Assembly (NCBI GenBank): GCA_025936825.1
Contig: JAICSO010000023.1
Coordinates: 1 to 63,508, forward strand
DNA: 63,508 nucleotides
Origin: Terriglobales bacterium
Lineage (GTDB): Bacteria; Acidobacteriota; Terriglobia; Terriglobales; Acidobacteriaceae
Direction: 5' to 3'
Part shown: positions 52,466-61,954 of the stretch, one piece after another
How the letters are laid out: the number at the start of each line of letters is the position of its first letter
How positions within the stretch are numbered: the stretch's first letter is position 1
Made by a program: the position numbers and the translations under genes
Notes under the pieces: model-generated
Databases searched by the model: none
Told to the model about the DNA's origin: nothing
Seen by the model: only the letters and a program-made list of their open reading frames with translations

Positions 52466-55045
52466 TCATCGGCCGTCATTTGTTTCAAGTTTACGCAAAG
52501 TCTCCCACCGCGCATACTGGTCTGCCTTGTCAGGATCTAAATCCTTGTGTTCGTTCAGCCAAAAATCGAACCACTCGACTGCTGACTGCTGAGAAGAATA
52601 TCGTTGAACGGGCTGTACGAGGATATGAGGGGTATTCTCCCGTGGCCACCAGGACATCTCCACAGGTTTCTTCAGCCTCCGCAGCCCTGAAAACGTCTCC
52701 CACTGTGAGAGTAAGGATCCCCTTAGGTATGCAGAAATAAGAAGAGCCGCCTTGACTCTGCCCAAACTGAAATTCGGAGCATCTTGAAGCCACGCTAACA
52801 GGTTGCCCCCAAACGGAGAACCGCCATTAATTCCCTCAGCCTCTTCCTGATATTGATCTTGGGCGCCAGCAAGGACATATTCGACGTAACTAAAGTTGAC
52901 CCCGTCGGTAACAGCCGCCGCTCTGAATAATCCAGGGCTGTGCGTCAGTGCATACATCACGTGAAAGCACGTGCGGCTGAAACCGATAATACCAACCCGA
53001 GTGCGATCAACGAGTCCTTGCGAAACCAGGAGACTAATGGCCGATTCGAACATAGCCAACTGGTTCGGTCCTTCTTGAGGCCCGTCCATATCCGGGAAAT
53101 AGTCGCCTGTTTGCAAGACGATTATGCCCTTAGCTGCCAAAGCCCTGCCTCCATTTCCAGTTGTCACTGCGCCATCAGCAAAAAAAGCGTCTGGATCGTC
53201 GCCATGTGTTTGGATCACGAGCGGGTATCGTCGGCCAGCCGTATACTCGGGTGGCAAAGCCAGGATGCCAGACCATGTTCTCCCGCTCATGTCCTGCCAG
53301 TGGTAAAGTTTGGCCATTCCCAACTCTACTTGGCTCAATTGTGGGTTGGGATCCCAGAGGATCAACTCGGCTTCGCTACTTTGCGAACCTGATCTCAACA
53401 CGGTTGGATGATTCAGATCCTCATGGACTTCCAGTTCGGCGTTTATTCCGTCTAGCCGTACTGAATTGTTCAGCTTGTGCGGCCCAGAGTGGCGCCACTC
53501 GTTCAATTTCAAGCTGTAGACGCCTGAAAGAGGCCGCGAATCACCCGTTGACCTGTAGTGAATCGTAATCTCATTCCTTGCAGGATCCCACTGCACGCCG
53601 TCGATTGCCTCGTAGTGCGCCGCCGTTGATGACTGTCTTAAATTAATACTATTCTGCACTTGCCGAGTGACGACGTCCATGAGCACGAAGGTAGGGTCGT
53701 TAACCGTCGGCCCCGCTCCTCTGCTATTTGTTAAATCTGAAAGTGGCACGTAAGCATTTGTGAGGACCACGTGCCGACTATCTGCAAGCCAGAATGCTTG
53801 TGTTGGTACGCTACCGTAACCCAAATCTCGACCCGCAGGTGCATCAAGAAGCGGGAATACCAAGCCCGTAGCAAGATCTACGACGATATATTCTTCTGGC
53901 CTCCAAAAGCTTTCGAGCGTCGTCAAGTCTTTATGGAGAAACCGTCCATCCTTGAGGCGAAACTGTTCAAAGCGAGGTTGATATCGCTCCCACGCTTTCG
54001 GCACATCAGCGACCGGTGCAACGGTCACCAGCAACTTTTTATCCGGAGAGAGGGAGATGCTCGGGACAAACACTTGCAACGGCTCTTGTGTGCCTGGAAA
54101 CCTCACCGGTATGTCTCTGCCGCCTTGCTCAACGTGGAGATAATTCGGATGTTTAAGCAGGTAACTTTCCTCGACATCCTGTATAGCAGGAGGATTCCGA
54201 TACAACAGTCCAAGTGCACTTCGACCACCAACATTTAAGATTTTTCGCGTCGAATGCTGCTCGACATTGTCCTCAGCGAGCGTCGTGTACACCAGCACAT
54301 CGCCGCGCATCTCGAACGCAGTCACGTACAACTCTTCCTTTGTCAGAGCGACCATTGTTGTTGTTTGCACATCAACAACAAAGAGGCGCTGGTAGGGACT
54401 GTCATTTTTAGCCAGAAAAGCCACTTTCTTTGAACCGTCAATCCAGCGGACATCCTCGATTACCGGTGTGTTGCTGGTCGACCTCACCGTTACGAGCTTC
54501 TTCGGAACCAGCTTTGCAGGAGAATTCGCGAGAATATGATCCCGAACAATCTTCTGATCAAAAAGCCAGATTGTGCCTTCAAGTTTATTGGCGGAAAGCA
54601 CCCCGCGCTGGGTTACGAGCAAGAAGTACCGACCATCTGGAGAACATATTGGCGTGCCTGTGGGTTGCCGTTCGTGCAGTTCAATTGTTGTGGATCGAGC
54701 CGGATCTACGATCTGAGAAATCTCAATGGAATCCTTCACCGTAAATGGACGCTTCGTTGTTGCGGTGTCTGTGCCGTGAATTGACACGCTCCAAGTCAGA
54801 GCGGACATTGCGGCGGTAAATGCCAGGCATTGCGAAGCCCAGATACTAACGTCCACCGTGAGACGCCGGAAAGAGCGCAGAGGGTTCCTTAGGGGTCCTT
54901 CCGGCTTCATCGCGATGCATTGCTCGGTCATTGGCGTAAGAAATGGACAACTAGGCATTGAGGAGCAAATCCAACCCCTGCGTCCGGTCACACCAGGGCT
55001 AGCTCTTGCTATTCCTGACCCATGATGTCGGGTAAGAGCGCCCAT
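52466..55045 (-). CDS. S9 family peptidase resembling AtxE-type lasso isopeptidases
   Basis: 859 residues in the longest frame; the true start may be M39 (54931) or M46 (54910), where an export signal with R-R and a hydrophobic stretch begins. The N-terminal half is a beta-propeller (S-P-D-G-R-Y-F, V-R-W-I-D-G-S-K-K-V-A-F). The C-terminal half is an alpha/beta hydrolase with nucleophile Ser690 in G-F-S-R-T and His807 in T-P-H-I-L, ending D-Q-Y-A-R-W-E-T-L-R-K, as in AtxE relatives. The triad Asp is not evident where expected (A-Y-L-R-G-S). It probably opens or degrades the imported lasso peptide in the periplasm. Confidence 0.8.
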   Translation of the reverse strand: MGALTRHHGSGIARASPGVTGRRGWICSSMPSCPFLTPMTEQCIAMKPEGPLRNPLRSFRRLTVDVSIWASQCLAFTAAMSALTWSVSIHGTDTATTKRPFTVKDSIEISQIVDPARSTTIELHERQPTGTPICSPDGRYFLLVTQRGVLSANKLEGTIWLFDQKIVRDHILANSPAKLVPKKLVTVRSTSNTPVIEDVRWIDGSKKVAFLAKNDSPYQRLFVVDVQTTTMVALTKEELYVTAFEMRGDVLVYTTLAEDNVEQHSTRKILNVGGRSALGLLYRNPPAIQDVEESYLLKHPNYLHVEQGGRDIPVRFPGTQEPLQVFVPSISLSPDKKLLVTVAPVADVPKAWERYQPRFEQFRLKDGRFLHKDLTTLESFWRPEEYIVVDLATGLVFPLLDAPAGRDLGYGSVPTQAFWLADSRHVVLTNAYVPLSDLTNSRGAGPTVNDPTFVLMDVVTRQVQNSINLRQSSTAAHYEAIDGVQWDPARNEITIHYRSTGDSRPLSGVYSLKLNEWRHSGPHKLNNSVRLDGINAELEVHEDLNHPTVLRSGSQSSEAELILWDPNPQLSQVELGMAKLYHWQDMSGRTWSGILALPPEYTAGRRYPLVIQTHGDDPDAFFADGAVTTGNGGRALAAKGIIVLQTGDYFPDMDGPQEGPNQLAMFESAISLLVSQGLVDRTRVGIIGFSRTCFHVMYALTHSPGLFRAAAVTDGVNFSYVEYVLAGAQDQYQEEAEGINGGSPFGGNLLAWLQDAPNFSLGRVKAALLISAYLRGSLLSQWETFSGLRRLKKPVEMSWWPRENTPHILVQPVQRYSSQQSAVEWFDFWLNEHKDLDPDKADQYARWETLRKLETNDGR

Positions 55046-55051
55046 CCAGCA

Positions 55052-58000
55052 TCAGAACTGTAGCTTCAGAGCAAATTGCAAGGACCGTGGCCCCCCGAGC
55101 TGATAAAGGGGATTGAATGCGCCGTTGCCGACATTCGACCCGGTCAAGAACTGGCCAAGTGTCTGCGTAGACAGACCGAACTGAGTTGCGTTGCTCATGT
55201 CAGACACGGGTGGTCCGAAGTTTGGATGGTTCAGGAGGTTAAAGATCTCTCCCCGGAACTGAAGCTTCAGTGACTCTCGAATGGGGAAATCTCGGTGTAT
55301 TGCAAAGTCCCATTGCCACGCTCCAAAGCCCCGAAGCGCGTTGCGGCCCAGGCTACCCTGCCGAAGGGGATTCCCATTCACATCGGTGGGAGGCGGGCAG
55401 AAGGGACCGAAACAGCCTAGCCCCGCTTGGCCCTGAGTGTTGTTGAGCACTTTTCCACCCGCATACTGCGGACCGTAGAGATACACGGGAATTCCAGCAA
55501 TCAGATCAGGCCGAATCTGCGCTTGGAAGCTCTGCAAATACGAGAAGTTCCCGTCGAACACATTGACCGGAGGCGCAGACCGAATCTGGAAGATGCTTTG
55601 AACAGACCAACCACGCAGTGCCGCGTCTGCAAGCTTGCGAAGCCGCGGAGTTGCGATCTCATACGTGACAGCGGCAGAAAAGGCATTACGGATATCGAAA
55701 TCGGAGTCACCATGGTTTTGGTTAATGGTACTTGGCAGAAAGGCGTTCGCTCCATTGCCCACATACGAACCGGCGGACGCAGTGTCTATCGAGTGCGACC
55801 ATGAGTACGAAGCGAGCCCCTGAAGGCCATTGCTGAGGCGCCGCTGAAACTGTACTTGCAGCGCATGATAACTGGATGTGGCTTCGTTGGTAATTAGGTT
55901 GATAAACCCGAACTGCGGGTTGGGCGAGGCCACATGTGCGGACTGGATTAATCGTCTTCCGGATGAGCCAACATAGGATGCCGACAGCGCCTGCTCTGCG
56001 CCTATTGCTTGTTCGACGCTCACATTCCACTGCAGAGTGTACGGCAGCTTCAGATGCGGATCGAACACTCCCCAAGCGCCTCCGGGTGCCAACAAATTGT
56101 TTGGAGTTATGGCCGGAGGCGCTGCGTCATCGGAACTCAGGGGGAATGTGCTGGTACCGCCATAAATGGGACCGAGAGCGTATTGAGTCGCTCCAAAAGG
56201 ATAGTAGCTTGGGTTGATGCTGTTGCCGGCTTCGGAAGTTGCTAGGTCATAAAAGACGCCAGTTCCCCCTCGCAGGACGGTTTGCCAGTTCCGGCTTCTC
56301 GTGAGTTCGTACGCAACGCCTATCCGCGGTGCAAAAGTTTTATAACTGGTATGGAAGGGAGCTGTTCCACTGGGTGCGAGCGCAAGATTTGTAAGATTGT
56401 TCAAATCCAAGCTCGTAATAGCAAGAAAGGGAGGGTTTGAAGATGGCGCGAAGTCCACATCCCAACGCAGCCCGTACGTGATGGTCAAGGCGCCGCCAAT
56501 CTTCCAATTATCCTGTAGATATGCCCCCAGATTCTGGAATAGGAATTTTCCACTTCGGCCGGATGACACTCCATCAAATTGCATTGTGCCAGAGGTCGAC
56601 GAGGGAACGTCGCCGAAGACTACATTTTGTTTATAAAGGGCGTTACCCCAAGAGGGAGACAGGCGCCTATAATCTACCCCGATCTTGATATTGTGAGTGC
56701 CCCTCTGAATGGTTAGACCGTCGACAATGTTCAGCTGCCGCTGCCTATTTTCCCCGTTGAATCCTGGTTGTGGACCGGCTGAGCCCAAGGAGAGCCATAT
56801 CGTAACGAGGGCGCTGTTGCTGTTGTTGAACCCCTTCGGGAAGGGCAACGACGCTAGCGGAACTCCCCCACCGAAGTTATCCAAGTACGTGAAGCTCCTG
56901 GAGACAGTCGCGCTGTAGTTGAAGCGAACGTCATTGACCACCGTTCCTGAAGGTACCCAAGTCAATCCTAGAGTCGACGTCCGGATTGTGATCTTGGACG
57001 GCGACACCGAATTAAGGGTACCGTGCCCCCTCTGGCTCGATGTCGAAGGAGAGTCATTGTATCGTCCGAAGATACTCCACGCGTCGTTGATCCGGTGGTC
57101 AATTCGAAGGCTGTAAGCATCTAGTCGCGCACTATTGGAGAAAGAAGTGTTGAACTGTGCGATTCCATTGGTGACATCATCCATCGTGCCGGGAGTGGGC
57201 AACGGAAATGCATTTAGATAAGGCAGCATTGCCGGAATAGCGTCGGCCCTAGCATTCGAGTCCGGCACAAGCGACTGGGCCACCTGAGGGAGGCGGAGAC
57301 GTAAGCCCTCGTAAGACAAAAAGAAAAAGGTCCGGTTTCTGAGGATGGGGCCACTGAAGGTGGCCCCGAAATCGTTTTGGCGTTCCTCCGGCTTGGGTAA
57401 GCCGTTATGGTCCGCAAACCAGTCATTGGCATCGAAGACATCATTCCTTAGATACTCGAATGCGCTGCCGTGCCATCGATTGGATCCGGAGCGTGTGACG
57501 ATGGAGATCTGTGCGCCAGGGGTGCGACCAAACTCTGGCGCGAACGTCGAAGTCTGGATGCGAAACTCTTGCATGGCGTCCACAGAAACCAGACTGTTCG
57601 TCCCACCCAGGACGCTCAGAGACGCATTGGCACCCGATAAGCCATTTCCCGCGGAGTAGTTCGAGGTGCCGATTCCGACATTTCCGCTCACTCCGTCGAC
57701 CATCCAGTAATTGGAAGACGCCCGTTGTCCGTTGACACTGAATTGCCCGTTATCGTAGTTGCTGTAGGGAGTTGATACCACGCCCGGCGTCAGTTGAATC
57801 AGAGTCTGGAAACTTCTACCGTTCAGCGGTAGGTTCTCGGCAAACTGGCGGTCAACGACGGTACTCACCGCCGCTGACTCAGTGTTCACCAGCGTAGCGC
57901 CGCCCTGTACCGTCACAGTCTCCGCAATTGCTCCGACGGGCAGTGTAAAGTTGATGGCCAGCGCGTCTTGGACGTTCAAAACGATGTCTGGCTTGATTAG

Positions 58001-58294
58001 CGTTTTGAAACCAAATTTGGAAACCTGGATGCGGTAAGGCCCTGGCGGAAGGTTGGGAACAGCATAGATGCCCTCAGCATTGGTCACACTCGGATACTTA
58101 ACCCCAGTGGCATCGTTCACGATTTGCACGTCAGCACCGACGATTACCTTTCCCGTTAAATCAACAATCAGTCCGCTGATGGTGCCATTTGGAGATTGTG
58201 CGGCTGCAGAGGTCGCGAGAAGTGCAATGAACAGCAAGGCGAGTAGGGGGAAGCGTAGTCTCACAAGGGCCGCTCCTGGCATCGACGGATTCAT
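55052..58294 (-). CDS. Oar-like TonB-dependent receptor
   Basis: 1080 residues. A signal peptide ends near A-A-A-Q-S. A carboxypeptidase-regulatory-like domain follows (S-G-L-I-V-D-L-T-G-K-V-I-V-G-A-D-V), then a plug (V-N-T-E-S-A-A-V-S-T-V-V and N-G-R-S-F-Q-T-L-I-Q-L-T-P-G-V), a 22-strand-type barrel and a terminal Phe (A-L-K-L-Q-F). These proteins sit in the outer membrane and import large ligands with TonB. The isopeptidase-like gene follows 6 bp downstream (longest frame), mirroring receptor/isopeptidase pairing in astexin clusters. It is probably the lasso importer or sensor. Confidence 0.88.
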   Translation of the reverse strand: MNPSMPGAALVRLRFPLLALLFIALLATSAAAQSPNGTISGLIVDLTGKVIVGADVQIVNDATGVKYPSVTNAEGIYAVPNLPPGPYRIQVSKFGFKTLIKPDIVLNVQDALAINFTLPVGAIAETVTVQGGATLVNTESAAVSTVVDRQFAENLPLNGRSFQTLIQLTPGVVSTPYSNYDNGQFSVNGQRASSNYWMVDGVSGNVGIGTSNYSAGNGLSGANASLSVLGGTNSLVSVDAMQEFRIQTSTFAPEFGRTPGAQISIVTRSGSNRWHGSAFEYLRNDVFDANDWFADHNGLPKPEERQNDFGATFSGPILRNRTFFFLSYEGLRLRLPQVAQSLVPDSNARADAIPAMLPYLNAFPLPTPGTMDDVTNGIAQFNTSFSNSARLDAYSLRIDHRINDAWSIFGRYNDSPSTSSQRGHGTLNSVSPSKITIRTSTLGLTWVPSGTVVNDVRFNYSATVSRSFTYLDNFGGGVPLASLPFPKGFNNSNSALVTIWLSLGSAGPQPGFNGENRQRQLNIVDGLTIQRGTHNIKIGVDYRRLSPSWGNALYKQNVVFGDVPSSTSGTMQFDGVSSGRSGKFLFQNLGAYLQDNWKIGGALTITYGLRWDVDFAPSSNPPFLAITSLDLNNLTNLALAPSGTAPFHTSYKTFAPRIGVAYELTRSRNWQTVLRGGTGVFYDLATSEAGNSINPSYYPFGATQYALGPIYGGTSTFPLSSDDAAPPAITPNNLLAPGGAWGVFDPHLKLPYTLQWNVSVEQAIGAEQALSASYVGSSGRRLIQSAHVASPNPQFGFINLITNEATSSYHALQVQFQRRLSNGLQGLASYSWSHSIDTASAGSYVGNGANAFLPSTINQNHGDSDFDIRNAFSAAVTYEIATPRLRKLADAALRGWSVQSIFQIRSAPPVNVFDGNFSYLQSFQAQIRPDLIAGIPVYLYGPQYAGGKVLNNTQGQAGLGCFGPFCPPPTDVNGNPLRQGSLGRNALRGFGAWQWDFAIHRDFPIRESLKLQFRGEIFNLLNHPNFGPPVSDMSNATQFGLSTQTLGQFLTGSNVGNGAFNPLYQLGGPRSLQFALKLQF

Positions 58295-58392
58295 ACGGAT
58301 TCATCCGGTCTACGGAAGGCCATCAGTATTTGTATCAATTTTTTTTTGAGCAGTATTCGGGAAAGGCTAGTGGTCAGTTTTCCAAACACAAA

Positions 58393-59718
58393 CTAAGGGT
58401 GATTCGGATCAATATGCAGGTAGGCAAACAATAGTGGCTTCTTGCTAGGCCGTTGGCTGCCACCGTTGGGCTCGACCGTAACAAAGACAGCATCAATTTG
58501 CGCCAACGCTTTAGGGTCATCGAACCTCAGGATCCATCGCCTCTTGGAAGCGTTATCCACATAAAAGACACCTAGGTTGAGCGCTTCTTGCCACTCTGGC
58601 CCACGCCGTCCCCAGGCTTGGAAAGTGCTGGCGTTCTTCACTCCGGGCTGCTTGTCCAGGTCGTATGCGTAAAAAATCAGCGACTTCCCTTTTGTATAGA
58701 ACACGCGGCCATAGGGCTTCTTGGTCTCTCCCGTGCCCTCCACGTCGTAGACCTCTGCAACGTAGAGATCCCGTGCACCCATCAGGTCGCGGATGTCACG
58801 GTCATGGGCGAGTAGTTCCTGCGCCTGGCTGATTCCAGCCTCGCGGTCACGCAGCAAGCGCGTCAGATCGACGACCTTGGCTTCTAGTGCATTGGCCCGT
58901 TGCTTATCCTCGGAGGACTGGCGACCGAGTACTTCCAGCTTCTGCTGAAGCCCTTGAGTCTTGGTCTCGGCAGCTTCCAGCTTCTGAGTCAATTCAGATT
59001 GCCTTTGAAGAATATCCTGCTTGTCCGTCTGACCGGTCTGGAGCTCGGCTTCTAGTCTCGCTTTGACAAGTCTCATTCGACGCATCTCACTCGACTGCCG
59101 TCCTAGTTCGCACCGCAGCGACGAAACTTCCCTGTCCCTTTCTGCCATCTGCGAACTTAGAATCTCACGCTCATGGCCAGCGTCGCTGACCCGTTCTTGC
59201 AGCACCGCGGAATCTCTCCGTCCGGCGATCGGTCGAACCACGGCACTTTTCACACCCAGTCGAATGCCCACTTGGAAGGCAGAAACGCCAAGGGCTATGC
59301 ACAGCAGGATTCCAGCGGCACAGAGAACCCAGACGTTGCGCCAAGTAGCCTGACTCGCCGACCGAGTGACCGTCGCTACGGCCTCCGAGACAGAGTCCCC
59401 ATCGGAGCCCGCATGAATCGCGCCCGATTGTTCCTCGTGAGTCAAGCGCTCGAAAAGGGCGGTTTCTGCTTGCTCTTGCGACCATAACGGATCAAACTCC
59501 ACCTGTTTCGGGTCCGGCGCCAAGGCGGGAATGGTCTTTCTGACCACCGCATCGAACTGTTGCATGGCCTCCCTGCAGGAGGGACAAATCCTCAGATGCT
59601 GCTGCAGTCGCTTCCGCTCTTCGGCCGTCAGCTGGCCGGAAGTTGAGACAGCGCAGAGCCCGAGAAACTCGTCATGGGGTGATTGCGACAATGCCCCGGC
59701 TCCTGGTTTGAGAATCAT
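58393..59718 (-). CDS. Anti-sigma protein with zinc finger and RskA-like C-terminus
   Basis: 441 residues. The N-terminal zinc-finger (L-Q-Q-H-L-R-I-C-P-S-C, the H-x3-C-x2-C of zf-HC2) is followed by one membrane helix (about residues 133-153), a long coiled coil and a C-terminal domain of the anti-sigma-K type (G-R-V-F-Y-T-K-G-K-S-L-I-F-Y-A-Y, F-V-T-V-E-P-N-G-G). It should hold the ECF sigma factor inactive at the membrane until a periplasmic signal arrives. Its start overlaps the sigma gene stop by 4 bp. Confidence 0.85.
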   Translation of the reverse strand: MILKPGAGALSQSPHDEFLGLCAVSTSGQLTAEERKRLQQHLRICPSCREAMQQFDAVVRKTIPALAPDPKQVEFDPLWSQEQAETALFERLTHEEQSGAIHAGSDGDSVSEAVATVTRSASQATWRNVWVLCAAGILLCIALGVSAFQVGIRLGVKSAVVRPIAGRRDSAVLQERVSDAGHEREILSSQMAERDREVSSLRCELGRQSSEMRRMRLVKARLEAELQTGQTDKQDILQRQSELTQKLEAAETKTQGLQQKLEVLGRQSSEDKQRANALEAKVVDLTRLLRDREAGISQAQELLAHDRDIRDLMGARDLYVAEVYDVEGTGETKKPYGRVFYTKGKSLIFYAYDLDKQPGVKNASTFQAWGRRGPEWQEALNLGVFYVDNASKRRWILRFDDPKALAQIDAVFVTVEPNGGSQRPSKKPLLFAYLHIDPNHP

Positions 59719-60419
59719 TTTCTACCACATCCGTTACGGTCCGGCAATTTCTCTGCAAACAGCCGCTTTCGGAGCTTGTCCAAGCCCCGATAGTAATGAT
59801 TCCGTATGTTTCCCACAGATTGATCAAGTTTTGCGCCGATTTCGGCGAAGGTATAGCCGTCAAAGAAATGCAGGCTCAGAGTATTGCGCTGGTCTTCTGT
59901 CAGGGAGTCGAGAAGTCCCGCCACGGTCGCATTCCCGACCACCGAATTGAGGTGAGTTCCTTCTTCCCTGCTTTCCGGGCGCGAGTCCAATAACTCCGCC
60001 ACGCCATCGAGGTCCACCCTGGTGTAGAAGTGACGGGAGTTGAGGTACCGTCTGCGATCGATGGCGCGGTGATAAGTCATCTGAACGATCCACGAGCGCA
60101 GCGCAGATCGGGACGAATCAAAGATGGAGCAGTTGCGATGAACAAACAGAAATACGTCCTGAAGCAAATCATCTGCTTCGGAGTCGTCGCGCAGGATGCG
60201 CATCGCAACAGCCCGAACCAGTCGGGCGTAGCGGCGGAATAGAATACCTAGTGCTTCCCTGCTCCCATCGCAAATCCGGACCATCAACGCTTCATCGGAG
60301 ATCTCCGACTCGACGGTGCGCGGCTCAGCGGGAGAGGTGGCCTTCTCATCGCGCTCTTTAGAGATTGCGAGCGCATTTAGCCGAAATACAGTGGAAGCAT
60401 CCATAAAGCCGGGAGCCAT
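59715..60419 (-). CDS. ECF sigma-70 factor
   Basis: 234 residues. Sigma region 2 (F-R-R-Y-A-R-L-V-R-A-V-A, D-D-L-L-Q-D-V-F) and region 4 (L-D-S-L-T-E-D-Q-R-N-T-L-S-L-H-F-F-D-G-Y-T-F-A-E-I-G) are complete. It is coupled to the anti-sigma gene by a 4-bp overlap. The pair presumably controls the receptor and peptidase genes that follow on the same strand. The first 45 residues are polar and may be extra; the start at 60419 is the longest frame. Confidence 0.92.
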   Translation of the reverse strand: MAPGFMDASTVFRLNALAISKERDEKATSPAEPRTVESEISDEALMVRICDGSREALGILFRRYARLVRAVAMRILRDDSEADDLLQDVFLFVHRNCSIFDSSRSALRSWIVQMTYHRAIDRRRYLNSRHFYTRVDLDGVAELLDSRPESREEGTHLNSVVGNATVAGLLDSLTEDQRNTLSLHFFDGYTFAEIGAKLDQSVGNIRNHYYRGLDKLRKRLFAEKLPDRNGCGRK

Positions 60420-60698
60420 GAAGTACGTTCAAACGGAGTTCGGCGAGGTCAGTCTTCCCCAAGGTTTCGGCAGTTTTCGAGGGCTCGGTATCCTTTATTT
60501 ATGGTCACTGCCGTCGCACACCTCGCCGCACACATAAACATGTGTTTTTCAAGTACTTACAAATCCGCCGACGGCAGCGGACTCAGTCTTACCTCCTAGT
60601 GACTCACGACAAGTTCGATTGAGTCTCGCTTTGATGTCTATAGACGGTCATTCTATAGGCGGTGGACGCTGGCATGAGCTTGCTTTCAAATCTCGCAC

Positions 60699-60911
60699 GT
60701 GACACAACTGCTCCTTAAGGTTGGGAAACGAGTACGAAACCTACGAACGGACCGTGGGTGGTCGCAGGAAGAACTTGCCGATCGAAGCGGCGTGAACCGT
60801 TCCTATATGAGCAAGGTCGAACTAGGAAAATCCGATGTGTCATTGTCCGTCCTTCACAAAATTGCCCGGACCCTCGGAATCTCACTCGCAGAACTACTAA
60901 TGGGAATCTGA
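60699..60911 (+). CDS. Small XRE-family regulator
   Basis: 70 residues, essentially one HTH domain: R-N-L-R-T-D-R-G-W-S-Q-E-E-L-A-D-R-S-G-V and R-S-Y-M-S-K-V-E-L-G-K-S. It is divergent from the ECF gene with 279 bp between. It could regulate the neighbouring lasso-import operon or the integrase region. No effector domain. Confidence 0.85.
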   Translation: MTQLLLKVGKRVRNLRTDRGWSQEELADRSGVNRSYMSKVELGKSDVSLSVLHKIARTLGISLAELLMGI

Positions 60912-60990
60912 ACGGCTTAATTGTGCAATTGCCGATCGAATGGATTAAACAGCGAGCGCTCGGTGTTTGTCAATGAGCTTTTGTGCCGGT

Positions 60991-61137
60991 TTACTTGGAC
61001 TTGGGAGGACGGCCACCTCGCCGGTTCTTTCGCTTCTTTGAAAGCTTGCTGTAGTGATCCGAACCGTACTTCTTATACGTCGCCCTCCCGCCTTTCCGCC
61101 CAAGATCCGTGGCGGCGGGATCTTTCTTTCTTGCCAA
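60991..61137 (-). CDS. 48-residue basic GRKGG-type peptide (TTG start)
   Basis: TTG at 61137, TAA at 60991-60993. It reads M-A-R-K-K-D-P-A-A-T-D-L-G-R-K-G-G and ends R-G-G-R-P-P-K-S-K, with 19 Lys/Arg in 48 residues. A rare start codon hid it. It shares the K-G-G-x-A-T core with 17045-17164 and with the GAF-protein tails, but lacks the C-P-x-C pair. It is probably a small nucleic-acid-binding protein of the stress-protein KGG type. Confidence 0.5.
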   Translation of the reverse strand: MARKKDPAATDLGRKGGRATYKKYGSDHYSKLSKKRKNRRGGRPPKSK

Positions 61138-61273
61138 CCGTATTCAGTAACGGCAACGACTGATTTCAGTTTAGCAGCACGACCTTTTCTGTTGAAGGGA
61201 CTCCATGTTCGGCAGGGCGTTTTGACTCCGACGACGAACCTCTGAATCGAACGTGAAGGTCGCAAGGAAAAGT

Positions 61274-61954
61274 TTACGCTAATAATGCAGCTTCCACTTT
61301 CGCGGCGGCATCATCCTGCATGTGCGGAAGAACATGTGAATATACATCCAGCGTGAAGGCCGCACTCGTGTGCCCCAATTGCTCTGATACTACCTTGGGC
61401 GAAACGCCCACGGTCAACGCTAAGGTTGCTGCGGTGTGCCGCAGGTCATAGAGTCTGATGTTCGGCAGTCCGGCTCTTTTCAAGATGGGCTTGAAGTGCT
61501 TGTAGACCAGGCTGTTCACATTGACCGGCCGGCCGAATTCAGTCACGAAGAGCAGATCAACTGCTTCGGGCCATTCTTCGGCATCAACAACTGGATGCGC
61601 CGTTTGGAATTCCCTCAATTGCTTCAGTCTCGCGATAACCCAATTCTGTAATCTGATCAGCCTTCGACTGCCAGCCCGCTTGGTCTCCCCATACTCCCAC
61701 TGGCCGGTCGGGCCTTTCCGAAGCGTTCTTCTGACGCTGACGGTTCCGCGCTCCCAGTCGATGTCTTGCCACTTGAGGCCGATGCATTCGCTTGGGCGCA
61801 TGCCGGTTGTGATCGCAAGGGCGAAAAGAGTTCCGTACATCGTGGGTAATGCGAACTTCAAGAACATCTTCGCCTCCTCCACACTCAAGACTCGCATTTC
61901 TCGCCTTCGGATCCGAGGCAACTTCAGTTTTTTTGTTGGGACTTCCAGGATCAT
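61274..61954 (-). CDS. Tyrosine integrase, catalytic part (split gene)
   Basis: 226 residues with the full catalytic set: Arg in T-T-G-M-R-P-S-E, H-L-R region L-R-H-T-A-A-T-L, H in L-G-H-T-S-A-A-F and Tyr in D-V-Y-S-H-V. It overlaps the end of the N-terminal part (61951-62409) by 4 bp as ATGA. One extra A would fuse the frames, so this is either a single-base deletion or a coupled split gene. It would catalyse site-specific recombination of the island. Confidence 0.8.
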   Translation of the reverse strand: MILEVPTKKLKLPRIRRREMRVLSVEEAKMFLKFALPTMYGTLFALAITTGMRPSECIGLKWQDIDWERGTVSVRRTLRKGPTGQWEYGETKRAGSRRLIRLQNWVIARLKQLREFQTAHPVVDAEEWPEAVDLLFVTEFGRPVNVNSLVYKHFKPILKRAGLPNIRLYDLRHTAATLALTVGVSPKVVSEQLGHTSAAFTLDVYSHVLPHMQDDAAAKVEAALLA

